64,000 nt of DNA, taken from positions 1,054,001-1,118,000 of the forward strand of contig JAXBDG010000007.1 of assembly GCA_036320915.1 (NCBI GenBank). Reading direction: 5' to 3'. Both the position numbers and the translations under genes were made by a program. Shown here one piece after another: positions 1 to 12,638 of the stretch. Under the pieces are notes generated by a model. That model was not told the origin of the DNA. It saw only the letters and a list, made by a program, of their open reading frames with translations, and did not search any database. Position 1 is the stretch's first letter, and every line of letters starts with the position of its first letter. Source of the stretch: Linnemannia elongata. Taxonomy: Eukaryota; Mortierellomycota; Mortierellomycetes; Mortierellales; Mortierellaceae.

Positions 1-3000
1 AGAGTCCGACCTGCCTGAGGAGATCAGGACGGTGGCCCGGTCGATCTTCAAGTTGCTTCGGGAGTTTGATCTGTTTCCTGTCGATCCTTACGGAGGACAT
101 TACGGACACTACCTCGACTCAACTACCTCTGATGTGACTCACGAGAGCATCCGGTCTCTCCTCTTGCAAGGAGTCGAGCAGGCGCGGGCTTCTGGCAACC
201 ATGCGGCAGCGATCGGATTCAACCACTCGCTTCAGGTTCTGGCTTCTTCTCAGGTGCTTCGACAGCTAGATAGCTCCAAGCTGATCTACCTGTTGGCGAT
301 GCCGATCAAGCATCGATTGGAGCATCGGGCCAAGAGAGCGAGCAGCAGGACGCTTTGGGAGGGATTCGCTCACTCGTGGCATACGCGGATCGTCTCTGCT
401 ATCGAACGCAAGCGAGAGGGACTTTCGGCTCTCAGGATCAAGATGTACTATCTGACTTGTGTCCGGACATCGAGGGCATTCGAAAAGTCGTTAGGGGTCG
501 TGGCTACGCTCAGTCGACTGAACAGGAACTTGATGAGAAAGTACCTCACCGCGGAGGAGTGGGAGCGTCTTCATGGCATTCTCCCCAGCTGGAGTGAGCC
601 TGAGCTCAGGTCTGCAGGGTCACGCCGACCTGGTTGTGAGTTGGAAGGATGCAAAGGTGCGTGTCAGGATCACGCATACCAATCAGTCTATGGCGATGCC
701 TCTGGATGCTCGGGAGAACCGGGTTCGCGCAAGGCTGTCGGGAAGGCTGGCTACACTGCTCAGGTGTTAAGGGCTTCCAAAACTCGGCGGAGCAGCTTCA
801 GCGCTTACATCGACAACATGGCATCGCGTTCTTTTGGGTCCCACTCTACCCTGGAGAGCAACCTCGGTCACTTGCGAGAGAGGGAGCAGACCGTGTTTTC
901 GTCCAGCTATAACCCCAATAACCCAGGAATGCCTTGGACGAACGCTCACACTTCCGGCCAGCCAGGGGCTTCGGGATTTCTTGGAGAAGCCGCTGAGGTC
1001 CAAAGCGACTTCACTATGGACGCGCGTGAGGTGGAGGCTGTGCAGCGCTGGGTTACGGACACTGGGATTCACAACTTTTTGCCAGGCGAGGACAACTTTT
1101 TGCGATTTTGCATGGAGGTCGAAGCGGTTGTCAAGGGGATTGGTCTTGGTGGGACCGGTATCCTAATGCCCACCACACAGGCAACTCAGGCGACTCAGAA
1201 TGGACCCCTGCTACCCTTCCTGGCCAACTGCGGAAGCGACTTTTTCGTAAAGGAGGTTGTCAAGCTCAACGGACAATTCATTGTCGGAATGGGCCCTGCT
1301 GAGACTGCCGCCCAAACTAAGTCGAGTAGCAGTGCATCGGGCATGGCAGAGTTCATCGTGAACTCGTTCAAGAACGGGAGCGTGTCGTCTTCTGCACCCA
1401 ATACCAACCAGTTCTTCTCACCGGCGGTGTCATTGAGTAACAGCATTCATGGAGCAGTCCTCAACAGCAGCAGCAGCGTCAGTTCTCAGTCATCGCAGAG
1501 CTCCGTCTACAGCACCAACGGAGGTAGTACCAGCGCGCGTTCAAAGGGAGTGCATCGACAGCCTCTACAGGGTGGTCACCAGTCGACACAGGAACCCATC
1601 CCAATCTTGCCGGACGACCCGAACTCGATTTACGCGTCGCACCCCGGACCGACATATGCGCTCTATAACACTCCTTATTCGATCACCTCCCATGGTGCAT
1701 CAGCATCATACAGCAGTTCCACAACGCCTGGAGGAGGGTCTTCGACCATCCTGCCACACCAGTTGATGCAACTTCCCAAGGACATGCAAGAGTTCATGAG
1801 GAGGGTACAGCTCAAGTTGACTAGCTTCGTTCTCTCAGAGTGGCTGGATCTGTTTGGCGAGGTGGAGGCCGATCGGTGGTTCCTCGAGTTCTTAACAGAG
1901 ATGGGGGATCCAGAGACTCGAGATGGCGTTGACGCGCACTGTTGTGCCGAGGAGCCTCTCTCTGAGCAGGATTGCAACGAGGACGGAGTGAATCTACACT
2001 TGAACCACATGGACCTAGGCGAGAAGTCGCGCGTCGATCCGTGCCAGAGCGAGTTGCCGACGCCCTTCGGAACTGCAGACCTTGACGAAGACAATGTCAA
2101 GAGGAGAGGTAGCCCGCACAGCAACCTGAGTTCTGAACTCCACCCATTGACGTCCCTTGGTAGTCAACGTAGTCTCAACGCTGTAGATGCGACGGGAGGG
2201 GCAGACCATCTTCGCCCAGATTCGCGGTCATCGATGGCCTCGCGACATACCCAGGATTCCTCATTTGGGTCTTTTCTCTATCCTGCAGGTCAAGAGACAC
2301 CTCCCGTGGAAAGCCGACCGTCCTCTCAGCTGAGCACCCGTAGCGAGCCACTGGTTATGTTGAAAAGCCGACCTAAGAGTGATTCCACCGAGCGCCCCAA
2401 GAACTCAGGCAAGAGTCTACTCAATGTTCAAGTTAAAAATCTCCCTGAGAAGCGATATTCAGGAGTGGCACTTAGCCCAGGATCCACAGAGCCTTACGAC
2501 ATGGCGGGGGCATATAGGGCAACCATTGACCAGTTCAACTTGGCAAAGTCCCCCTATCAGAAGCTTGGGCATCTCTTTGCTCTGGAGCAACTAATCGTTG
2601 CATCGCTTTCGTACCCTGACTCATGTGCCGGGGGTCCTTTGCCCCGGTTGTTTTCAACTTCTCTGGAAACGCGGCCACCGAATTCACGTCCAATTCCCTC
2701 CAAGGACAAGGAGCAAGAGGACGAAGTTCTCCTATCGCCTCGTATGCTGACTCCAGGCACAGACGCCATTGTTGACGAGATTGAGCGACTCTTCCGCCGA
2801 CCTGATGTCCTGCGACCAAGACATCTTTTGCGCGATATGCAATTGATCGCGACGTTCATCCCTGGGAATATCTTGGACCTCCGATACGACGGCAAGGCGT
2901 TCTGGGACATGGCGATGGCGATATCGATCTTGAAGAATGATGTGGTCGAGTATGTGGTTGCGAAGGGCACGGGATATGTAGATGTCAAAGAGAGCTCGAG

Positions 3001-4087
3001 GACGAGGCAGGAGTCTGATAGGTCGGGCAGTAGGAACATCATGCAAGATGACGAAGAACGGACACGGATGTCTGAAGCCGTGCGCCTCTTTACTATTGGT
3101 GAGTAGGACAGCATTGTTGTCACAGCTTGCAAATTTATTTTTGTCGATCCTTTTTTCTAAACAGGGATACTTTTTCGTTGATGGTACATAGGTGCCAAAG
3201 AGTCTCATCAGGTAGCTCAAAGAGAGCTCGCGATCCTGTACATGTCGCTCCCGATCCTTCCATCATCCTCGTCTCCACCGATCGGATACGCCAAATCGGA
3301 TGGCTCTCCCCTCATATCTCAGATCAGCCGAGTCCCCTCACCCATTTCTATCGGCACGACCAGATATGGTCGATCCAATACTATAAGCAGCACGGGCACA
3401 GGGAGAACCAACACCCCACCGCCGCCACCATCTCCAAAAGGTACGATCTCGGGCTCGATCTTTGGGAAATCCAGCACAACCGCCAGTATTCCCATCAAGC
3501 AAAGGTCGCGTCATCAGCACAGCAACAGTGGTAGTGGCAGTAGTTTTGGGAGCGGTGTCCTGAGTGGGCTGGGGATCATAACTGGTTTGGGCTCGTTCAC
3601 AGGGTCGTCATCAATTGGGTCTGGAAACTCGGAACCGCCCAATAATTCTTCGACGGCGTCGTTGTTGCAGCACCAACTTCAGCAGCATCATCAGCAACAG
3701 CAACAGCCGCCACCGTTGGCAGAGTTTGCGGAGGGGCATCATCCTCATGATGTGGATCAGCAGTACATGGACACACATCATGCAGTTGGGCGACATTCGA
3801 CTCCGGCGGGAATGATGTTTATGGGAGGCTCTTCGCACCATAACAATGGCAGCGCGACGTCTCTGCATCCCTATCATCATCACCTCAGCCATCAACAACA
3901 ATACCGGAACCAACATCACCATCAGCAGCAGCACCAGTCTGGTGGTGAGCCAGACAAGTTCAATCCGGAGAACCTGGCAGCAGCGATGCATTGGTTCAAG
4001 TTGGCGGCGGCTCAGGGCGACAAGTTCTCAATTAACTTCTTGAAGCACAAGGAGACTGCAGGAGGCATGATAGGAGGACTTGGTTAG
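1..4087 (+). CDS. Large Sel1-repeat protein, 5' end outside window
   Basis: Two exons are visible: 1-3098 (coding frame starts at base 2; no credible ATG, so the gene begins upstream) and 3192-4087, joined by a GTGAGT...TAG intron. At least 1,330 aa. The first ~190 residues are a well-ordered helical region. A long S/T/G-rich stretch follows. Around residues 930-1060 there is a conserved block (containing RPRHLLRDMQLIATFIPG and AFWDMAMAISILK), which runs into a Sel1-like repeat. That repeat is split by the intron (EAVRLFTIGA / KESHQVAQRELAILY). The last ~80 residues hold a second Sel1-like unit (AAMHWFKLAAAQGDKFS) after an H/Q-rich linker. Sel1 repeats are TPR-like protein-binding solenoids. 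The layout recalls fungal DSF2-type Sel1 proteins, but I am not sure of that orthology. It converges on TRM44 with only 53 bp between the stop codons. Confidence 0.8.
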
Positions 4088-4140
4088 ATAGACACATCAT
4101 TTCTTGTTCGTTTTTCCTCTGACATCTTATTTAAATCTAT

Positions 4141-6646
4141 TTATTGTTGCGCGTTTTGAACGTCTTCGGTGTTGTTGTTCTCGGAAGTAGAAAAAATTGT
4201 AGATGGTAGTGGTGATGATGTTGATGATAATAATGGTGGTGATGGTGAAGGTGGTGGTGATAATGACGGCGGTGGTGGTGGGGTGGCCTCCTTGGCGACT
4301 TTAGCGGTTTGTTTGGCCTTTTGAGAAGCCTGCTTCTCCTTGTCCGAGATACGGGCCACAAACAAGCCGCTCTTATTGACGAGCTCATCGACCCTCCTAC
4401 GAATCCTTTCCCTCTCATCCTCCTCCTCATCCCCACCTTCTCCAAGTCTTTCTCTTTGCGCATGGGTATCTTTGCTGCTGCCACCTTTCCGCTTCCTGGA
4501 CATTCCAACAAGAGCAATGTTCTTAGTGCTGGGTATCCTCAGGACCTCCGTCTGTAGCTCATACCCACACGTATCGATCACTCGACTAATATAGCCCTGG
4601 TAGGCTTTATATTTCCCGTCAGGCGCCCCCTCAGCAAACTGGTACCGGCTGCCATTCAGGTCAAAGAAGCAGCAAGGAATCACCACAAACCTAAAATGAA
4701 CAAGACGAAGGATGTTAATGTATATATCAGCGCATCGTCCTGTCCCGTAACGGCTAGGGAAATTACCTAGTGAGAGGCTTGGAGCGCGAGGCGATGATGG
4801 GTACCCAAGGAGCCAACTCATCAGCATGGTTGCCGATAATCCAGTCCACGTCTTCATACACGGTCTCGTTCGGGATCAGAGTTTCAGCTAAGAGACGAGA
4901 ATTAGCGGTCGCCAAATAGACGCTTTAAAAACACTGTCCACATCCCATAGTGTATAGCATGTTTCCTGACCAAAAAAAAATCCAAGTTTTGCTAGAAAGC
5001 ATGCGCGACATACCTTTCAGCTCGGTGTTGTGTCCATAGATATCCCAGACTTTCCTCGAGACAATATCAACACCCTTGCCTTTGTGCCCCTCCTCGTTCA
5101 AGATATGCGTCAATAACCCATTCCCACACCCCAGATCCACAAACGTCTGCTTTTTCTTGGTCGCCTTATCTGATCCAACCTCATCTACAACGGCTACAGC
5201 TGGTTCCCGTTCCAGCTCCCAAAGGGCGACCAACCAAGCTGCGATCGCAATATCCTCAAAGACAAACTTGGTCGGGTCCGTCCGCTCCGGCCAGGACTTT
5301 ACCCATTTCTGAGCATGAGTCTCCTTCATCCTGGCATAGGTCTTGAGATACAGCTCCTTGGGGACCATAACGTCGTGCTGGACTCTGCTCTTTGTGAACC
5401 CCTTTGTGGTGTTGTTGCCCCATTTGTAGAGCTTCTTGAACAGTTCCTTGAACGCGTATTGCTGCATCGTATATAGTAAAAAGGGGTAACGTAAATAAAA
5501 GTGTTCATGCAGCCCTGGGGTGAAGTACGAAAAAGCAAGTCAAATAAATCGCCCAAGAAAAGAAACACTTACAATCTTGGCGGTGAACTCTCCTTCATCA
5601 CCATGCAGATACAGATCGAGTGAGAGCCATCCTGTCCGCTGACTAACGATCCGGTTCTTGGACACATGTTTCTTCTTTGGTGCTAGTTCTGGCGCCGGGG
5701 TCGATTGTTTCTCTTCACTCCCTTGTCCTTGCTTGACCTGACCATCCTTTTCATTTTCACTGTCGCACTGATCATGGTTATGATAGTCGTTGTGATGATC
5801 CTCCTTGTCTTCAGGAGCCTCCTCAGGGTCAAAACGGTAGCCGTACCGAAACCCACGCACTTTTGGGTAGTAAAACGGTAACGCCTCCGTCAAGATCTTG
5901 ATCTCATCCTCTTCTGCCTCCTGTTTCAAAACAGCCTCGACATCCTTGATTTCGGTAGTTGAAGTAGTACGCGCAATGATGGGTGCAAAGATCGCTTGGT
6001 TAGGGATCCTTGGATCTCCTTGTCCTGTCGTAGTGTCTACACTCTGATCCTGTTCCTGAAGGCGGGTATCTCGACAGTAGTAAAGCTGCTCCTCCATAAC
6101 GGGATCCTTGTCAGCTCGCTTGGGGATCAATTGACGACGGACACTCTTGAATGCCACGAGTCCGTCCAACAAAGCCAGCTCTCTTTCATGATTTCTCGGA
6201 TGACCTGGTTCATCAATTGATGGTTTGGTATCCTGATCTGTCGCTGTGGTGTCTGTTGTTTGTAGGATTTCCACCTTGGAGATTGGCGGGATGATCGATG
6301 GAGCTTCAAGAATCCACCGTTCCTAAGTTTCACAGTATTGTACGAGCCATTTAGTTAATGATGTACCTCTTCTAAGAGACCATCAACTGACCGGCAAAAA
6401 AAAAATCAAGCCTGAGGACAGTACCATGACCTGCCAGAAGGTGACGTCGTCAAAGGCAACAGGTGCTACTGCGGCTCGATACCATTGTGCCGTTGTTGGT
6501 TTGTTCACGGGGTCTGAGGTCAAGTTCGTTGTTGTGCTGCTCTGTGGCAAAGTGTGTGTGTTGTTGTTGTTGTTGTTGTTGGGAAGTTGGTCGAAATAAA
6601 ACGTTGGCGTGTATACATGTTCGACCACAGGTTCATTGACCTTCAT
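4141..6646 (-). CDS. TRM44: tRNA(Ser) Um44 2'-O-methyltransferase
   Basis: Five exons on the minus strand: 6646-6425, 6322-5573, 5461-5014, 4887-4767, 4690-4141; 696 aa. Family function (Trm44/METTL19): SAM-dependent 2'-O-methylation of U44 in tRNA-Ser in the cytoplasm. The SAM-binding motif FVDLGCGNGLLTHIL is in exon 3, followed by GKGVDIVSRKVW. Further family blocks are FWQVMERWILEAPSIIPP (exon 1/2 junction), KGFTKSRVQHDVMVPKELY, and WIIGNHADELAPWVPIIA with PCCFFDLNG (exons 4 and 5). Every junction restores a family-typical sequence, which supports the splice sites; the exon 1 donor is a weak GTACTG. A seven-Asn run lies near the N-terminus and a Pro/Ser-rich tail at the C-terminus. On the mRNA strand an AATAAA overlaps the TAA stop (4140-4145). 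Confidence 0.93.
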
Positions 6647-6786
6647 GTCGAAACAAAGCAGATCTGAATGTTGGTCGTAAGAAATGTAAAGAATGAGAAT
6701 GGTGGCAACAATTTTCTTGAGGAGTAAAAAAAAAAAAAAAAAAGGTCCATTGTGTGACGGCGATGCAATCTTTTAATTTACGAACT

Positions 6787-9202
6787 CTAGATGGCAGGGT
6801 GGAGAAGGACGTCGAGGTGCCGATCCACCGTGGTGGTCGACTCTAGGGTCTCGTGCGCCCATTGCCTTGCCTCGAGCAAGAACCACATCTTGATCCACCA
6901 CCCGCCACCTCCTGGCAACTCCTTGACTCCCTCTACAACGCCCCGTCCACCATCCTGACGACCGAGCTGTCTCAAGATAGGAAGTGCCGTCTTGAACAGA
7001 TCAATGTTGGGGTTCAATTGCCGTCCAATACCCTCCAGAATCAAGATTGAAATCACCACGTTGGCAAAATCGCCTTCCATTGGAACGTGGTGTATACGAA
7101 CCATCGCCATAACCTCCGACAACAGATCTGCAATCTTGATCTTGCCCAGCGACATGGCCGTCTCCTTGACACCTAAAATCAGCCTCTGCATCCGGAGAGC
7201 AAACACCTCACCGTCTAGCACACTCTCGGGAGACCGGCAGCGCTCCATCATCAACTTTCCTGCTCTGTATCCGTCAAATTCAGCAAGTGCATGGAAGAGA
7301 TCCAAAAAGTCGCGTCGGTTCTTGTCCGAGAGTTCCGAAATCAGTCCTGCATCGATAAAGACTACCTGAGGTCGAAATCCCTCGTTGTAGAGACACTCAA
7401 GCTCGCGCATCCATGCCTCTTGGTCGCCTTCAGGAACAGCCCTCAGTCGCATGGTAGCCTCGTCAGTACTGGAGATCGTGTTTTGTTCTTCACCCTTCAA
7501 CCTTGACAGGATCTGCTTGAACAAGTTGTTGGCCGAGGGGTTGTAGAAGCGAACGAAAATGTTGCCTGGATGCAAGTCTGCATGCACGAAGTTGTCGAAG
7601 ATCAACATTCTCTATTTCGTTTTTTTGGAGCGCATAAACTTGCATGTCAGAATATAATTCTCAGGAGCATGACCACAAAACGAATAGATTGCTCATTGTC
7701 CTACCAGGAAGCCATCGAGGCCAATATCTGCAATCTTGGAGGCGAAAGGTCCGGCACCTTTTTGAAGAATTGTCTTCAGAGGTAATGCGTCGACGAATTC
7801 CTCAATCAGCATTTCCCTTGTCGCAAACTGCTTCAGCGCTGTCGGGAAGGTCACCGTATACCGCTCGCGGAAGTTGCGCTGAAAGATCTCCAAGTTCTTC
7901 GCCTCAATTCGGAGATCCAGCTGCTCCTGCATCATCTCGCCAAACATGGCCACCTGGTCCGGAAGGGCGATCCATCTCATTGTTGGTATATGATGGATGA
8001 TATTGGCAAAGAACCTCATAATCGCCAAGTCCCTCTCTACTGTCCGCGCAACTTTTGGGTGAAGGACTTTGATGGCGACCTCTGTCTTGAGTTTTTTGGG
8101 CTTAGTGGGGTTTGGTTTTTTAGTGACACTGCTGAGCTTCTGTATGACCGATCCATCGTCCTTGTTCTCAGTGTCCTCGTCCGGTTCAAAATGTAAAGCG
8201 ATGCCAGGCTTAAGCCGTCCACGATACACCTGTGCAATGGCGCCAATGCCTAGAGGGGTCTCGATGAACTCGTCAAAGATGTCCTCTAGTTTGCGGCCCC
8301 CAAAAGCCGCCTCGATCGTGCGCCGGGTATGTTCTATCGAGTGAGGATCGACCTGATTGTGTAGCTTTGACAGCATGATGCAGAGTTGGGTAGGGAAGAT
8401 GTCGGTCCTTGATGCGGCCCATTGCGATAACTATGTTGTGCATGTAATTGGAGAAAATATTGTTTGGTTTAGAAATGACCATTTATATCGTCACCAGTTC
8501 CGTTTGCGGGGATCCAAAATCAAACACACTATGAGGACAACATCTCACCTTGATGAACGTAGGGCCTGCCAATTCCATATGCTTGACCAGGAGACTGTAC
8601 CACCACAGAGTCCCTGACCGCTCGTCACTCAATTCCTTGTTCCTCTCTCCAATAAAGACTGCGGGGGCCGTGACGATGAGCGGCAGAAAAATAAGAGCGA
8701 GGACTCCAAATCGCCAGATAGTAAGGACAGGATGCACAACATAATCCTCCCACAGATCCTCAAGTTGCTGTCTTAACCGACGCCAAAAGGATGGATCCTG
8801 AGCAGCTTCCTTAATGATCTCTGTCTTGACGTAGGGGATAGGGTGAGCGGGCTTTGCGTGTTGGTGATGTCCGGGGAGGTCTCTGGCCTCTAGATGGATA
8901 CCGGGGCCAAAGAGGGCAAGCCCACCCTGCGTCACCACTGCGGGTATGACATAGTGCCGCCAGCCGGGTGAAGGAGATATCCGTGCCAAGGCCGAGGAAT
9001 GGCGAGTTTGTCTAGTATGACGCGTTGTCGCATATTTCGCGTTGAACGATAAGGACAAGGGTTGGGTGAAAGTTGAGCCGAGTCGTTGTTGGGTAAGAGT
9101 TCTGGTTGCTTTTTGGAGGTGAAGTGCAACCGAATCGGCTTGCAGGGAGGGAGAGAGGGATCCACGACGCAATGAAGCGATGGTAAGCCGAGACAGGGTC
9201 AT
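6787..9202 (-). CDS. Mitochondrial ABC1/UbiB-family atypical kinase, ADCK2/Cqd1-like
   Basis: Three exons: 9202-8549, 8430-7705, 7611-6787; 734 aa. The N-terminus (MTLSRLTIASLRRGSL...) is basic and hydroxylated with almost no acidic residues, as in a mitochondrial presequence. A probable membrane segment (IWRFGVLALIFLPLIVTAPAVF) follows. Family hallmarks are HMELAGPTFIK and WAASRTDIFP for the KxGQ region, PLGIGAIAQVYRG for the nucleotide loop, IEAKNLEIF, NFVHADLHPGNIFV for the catalytic loop, and FIDAGLISEL in place of DFG. ABC1 proteins act in coenzyme Q and lipid homeostasis at the mitochondrial membranes; ADCK2 and yeast Cqd1 are the closest by motif. The KxGQ motif reads KLSQ across the exon 1/2 junction, with the Gly replaced by Ser. 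It lies upstream of TRM44 on the same strand with 140 bp between them. Confidence 0.9.
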
Positions 9203-9836
9203 TGCGTTTCAGGCGACTTCGTTGGTGTCTGGCTGCTGGTCGTTGACTAAGGAGGCGAGTTGAATGCGGCAACGAGTGAGCAGTGTTCAAGGTGAAGGTC
9301 AGCACGGAGGGTATGAATCGAATGGAGAATGAGGAGTAAGGGATACGAGAGAGTGGTGATAGTGGATTTGTGAGAAGGGAAAGGGAAAGGAAGTTAAGGA
9401 ACGAAAAGAAACGGAAGGTCAACAGGAGGAAAAGGTATGAAGAAATAAGGAGCGGAGGACGACAGCGAAAAAGGGAGCCAAGGAAGGTAAGCATTCCTTG
9501 CGAAATTCGAAGAACGGCGAGCCAAGTCGCAAGCACGCAGTCACTCTTTTCTACGAATGTAAGCCTGCGCAACCTGCCGTTTCGAGGTTTCCCGAGCTCC
9601 TTCACAAACCCACAAACCATAACTCGATCAAACGTTCAACCGGTTTTTCCCCCTTTCTGTTTATTTGTTGTGGGGAGACCGTCTCGCAATCAAAGCGCAA
9701 CGCAATGGGTAACGCAATTAGTGGATTAGAATGCGCTGTGGCAAAAAAGATGATATTAACAGAAGTCGATATTCGTATCGCGAACTCCTCCTTCTAACAA
9801 TGCCACTACCCGATCGAGACGATATGAGGTGGGCGC

Positions 9837-11606
9837 CTACGATTGTGCTGCAGGTGTAGTCGGGTTCTCCTGAGCACCGCCTCGACCGCGTCGATTACGG
9901 CCCGATCGTCCTCCACCACTCTGACCCTCCGGTTTGTTTCCAGGATTAGATCCGCTATTCGTATTGCTATTGCTGTTTGTGTTGGGAGTAGAGTTAGAGT
10001 TGGCGTTGCTGCTGGAGTTGCCTCCGGCCGCATTGTCTCCACCTGCTTTGGAATCTTGCTTTGCACGGTCGCCTCGATTCCGGCGTGAGCGTCCCGAACG
10101 ACCCTGACCTCCTTCTGCATTGGTGGCCTGAGCAGAATCCTTCTTGGCGTTACCACCCGAACCTGAATTTCCTGTCTGTGCTGTGCTAGTGTTATTGCTG
10201 CTGCTGTTGTTATTACTGCTGTTGCCTAGAATATTATTGCTTCCTTGATTTTGCTGTCCTCGACGGCCACCGGAGTTGGATCCTCCTTGGTTAGACTGAA
10301 TTTGAGCAGGTTGCGGGCGCGCCTCCTGCTGTCCTGAACCCTGAGCCGCCACGTTGGAGGATTGAGATCCTTGAGCACTCTTGGGCTTCAACAGCGCGAT
10401 CTGGGGTGGGGCGGAGTCTCCTTGTTGTTGGTTGGTGTTGCCTGTCGAAACTGCTTCATTTCCTGCCCGTTTGCTGGCTCTGTCTCGGCGCTTCCTCTCC
10501 CGTTTTGGTTTTGCTCCCTGCATAGTCTCAGACTCAACTGCTTGTGCTGGCTTCTTGCTCTGTGCAGGCTGAGGCTTGATTGTTGATGCAGCCGAGTTTA
10601 TAGATGCAGGGTTCCCTGCCTTGTTTGCGGTATCTTTTGCGTTCCTGTTGGCGAGAATGGTGATTTGTACTTTGCTGGCATTGGATATTCCTGCTTTCCC
10701 TGCTTGTCTCGCCTGCCGGGCAGCCAGCTTGGCAGCTTGAGCCTTGGCCTGTGCAGCAGCCTTCTGTGCCCTTAGTGCTTCCAATAGAGGAGTTGACTTT
10801 GGATTTATGGCACTCTCCTTCAACACTATCCAAGTATCATGGAATAGGACGATTAACATCATTCCACATTTTTGTAATTACATGATAAGGCGATGAAAAT
10901 CTCGGCAAAAACTCACGCTGTTCGGTTCCTGAAAGCTTCATTTCTTTCTCGGCATCAGTTGGGTCCGCTGTCAAAGACTGGAGGAATGCAATGTAATCTG
11001 GATCTAATAACAAACAAAGATTGTTATAAGGGATTTAGAACATGGGAACAGGCTCAAACTGATTCGAAATGACTGCGGCATTGTTTGAAAATCATACCTT
11101 CTTCGATGGTTCCTTGCTTGGTATCTGCCTTGCGCTGCTCGCGGGGTATCTTTTGAAAGGGAGCAAACTCGACATGAGCTTTGCCTTCATTTCCATGTCG
11201 ATCTACAAAGGTGTGTCCGTGGTAAGCCTTTTGGAACTCGAGCGCAAGCTTCTCGTTCTTGAAGTAAATGTAGGCACGCGCGAAGGTATTCGCTTTCACA
11301 GGACTATGGAAGTGGCAATGGTGGACCAGTGTGAGTGTATAAAGCAAGGTATCTTGATAACAACAAAGTATCCACGATGGCTGTCTCCATGCCCATGTGA
11401 ACATACTTTTTGCTGACTTTTCCTGCAACCCAGGTTGTTGGTCTGTCGAGGGCTGAGTCGGGCACAAGACCCTTGATGGACTCCATGAACACGTGTTCTG
11501 GAAGGTTGGCTGGAAGTCGACGAACAACAATCTTGGACTTTGCCTGCCCCCTGTTGGGGCCCTTTGTTCTTGCTGAGCGCTTTGATGGTGCTGGCTTGGT
11601 GCTCAT
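9837..11606 (-). CDS. UPF3: Nonsense-mediated decay factor UPF3
   Basis: Four exons: 11606-11407, 11303-11098, 11003-10917, 10825-9837; 493 aa. The Smg4/UPF3 RNP-like domain fills the first ~150 residues: KIVVRRLPANLPEHVF, WVAGKVSK, RAYIYFKNEKLALEF, AYHGHTFVDRHGNE, VEFAPFQKIPRE, and after a short exon EEDPDYIAFLQSL. UPF3 shuttles between nucleus and cytoplasm and links UPF2 and the exon-junction complex in mRNA surveillance. The remaining ~330 residues are low complexity: an Ala/Gln/Lys helix, then N/S/G/Q-rich sequence with Arg-Gly clusters, ending GRNRRGRGG. An in-frame ATG also exists 31 codons upstream at 11699. I prefer 11606 because MSTKPAPSKRS fits better than the Leu/Ser run translated from the pyrimidine-rich leader. 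It is divergent from RPB10. Confidence 0.92.
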
Positions 11607-11880
11607 GAGGAAGTGTCGCGAGTGTTGAGAAAATGAAAGAGAGAGTGAGAGAGTGAGAGTGCCGAGCGGAGAGGAAAGTCGAGGCGAGAGAGATGCCATT
11701 TGTTCTGTTACAGTTTGAGTGATAGGTCTGGTAGAACCCAGTGGCTTGGCTCAGTGGAGAGACACTTGGCGGTCACGCAAACCATTTTTTTTTGTGTTTA
11801 TGACAGATGTGCTTAGCATTTTTTTTGTTTCCTTGTTCACAACCATCAAACAAACCACCGACACATACACGCAACACAAA
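11607..11880. promoter_or_regulatory. Bidirectional UPF3/RPB10 promoter spacer
   Basis: Only 274 bp separate the UPF3 ATG (minus strand) from the RPB10 ATG (plus strand), so both promoters and both 5' leaders must lie here. The RPB10 side ends in an A/C-rich leader (ACACATACACGCAACACAAA) just before the ATG. The UPF3 side is CT-rich on its sense strand. I see no convincing TATA box. Confidence 0.5.
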
Positions 11881-12517
11881 ATGATCATCCCTGTTCGTTG
11901 TTTCTCCTGCGGAAAGGTCATCGGAAACAAGTGGGATCACTACCTGTCCCTCTTGCAGTCCGACTACAGCGAAGGGTGAGTCTCCCTCTACTTTCCTTTC
12001 ATTTTTTTTAGCCTCCAGGATTTCATCTTTCCTTCTCGAATTCAAGTTCGCCACCACCGCGGTCAATCAAACACAAACATACCAGACATTGCTCGAACGA
12101 ATAACGATCTTGCTACGGCGCAGGACTGCAGCAGGCTCATCCTATGCGACTATGCAGCACTTTTTTCACAGGAGGATATATATATGCATGGACTGGAATT
12201 CTAGACAAGGCACTAACCGTGTTTGTTTGGGTTCTATTCATTGTGTCTAGTGATGCCCTGGACGCCCTTGGACTCAAGAGATACTGTTGCCGCCGTATGG
12301 TCTTGACACACGTCGATTTGATCGAGAAGCTGTTGCACTACAATCGTAAGTGGAACATGTTCTCTATCGTCGCTGTTGTGGAGCATCTCGATTTGTCATT
12401 ACAGTGTTTGTAGTCTGGAATATCGAAGACCGATCTGTTTATTGACCACCTCTTTTGTATATTACTTTATATCATGTGTCATTAGCTTTGGAGCGCAGTG
12501 TGGACTTGAAGCGATAA
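11881..12517 (+). CDS. RPB10: RNA polymerases I/II/III shared subunit RPABC5
   Basis: Three exons: 11881-11975, 12251-12345, 12486-12517; 73 aa, the normal family length. The subunit is shared by the three nuclear RNA polymerases and binds one zinc ion. The N-terminal CFSCGK and the later YCCRR supply the four zinc-binding cysteines. [40 protein letters not shown] and the ending [12 protein letters not shown] match the family almost throughout. Exon 1 splits a Gly codon (GG/T) and exon 2 splits the Pro of NPLER. Introns are 275 and 140 nt, so more than half of the gene span is intron. An AATAAA follows at 12580. Confidence 0.97.
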
Positions 12518-12579
12518 GCGCTCGTTGAAGACAAGGAAGAGTTCGCCGAAGGTCAAAGGCGATACATTGCATTGGAATT

Positions 12580-12585
12580 AATAAA
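12580..12585 (+). terminator. AATAAA poly(A) signal of RPB10
   Basis: An AATAAA hexamer 63 nt after the RPB10 stop codon, in the 121-bp gap between RPB10 and the convergent cyclin gene. Any cleavage site downstream of it falls close to, or inside, the 3' end of the cyclin gene (stop at 12639), so the two 3' ends probably overlap. Confidence 0.5.
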
Positions 12586-12638
12586 AACGACATCTGTACC
12601 ATATCTTTCAAAGATTACGATTATTATTTTACTAGTTT

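Noticed and set aside
9012..9620. 202-codon minus-strand ORF overlapping the ADCK2-like start
   Set aside because: It overlaps the 5' coding region of the kinase in another frame. Its middle is a Leu/Ser/Phe run translated from the pyrimidine-rich leader; no domain.
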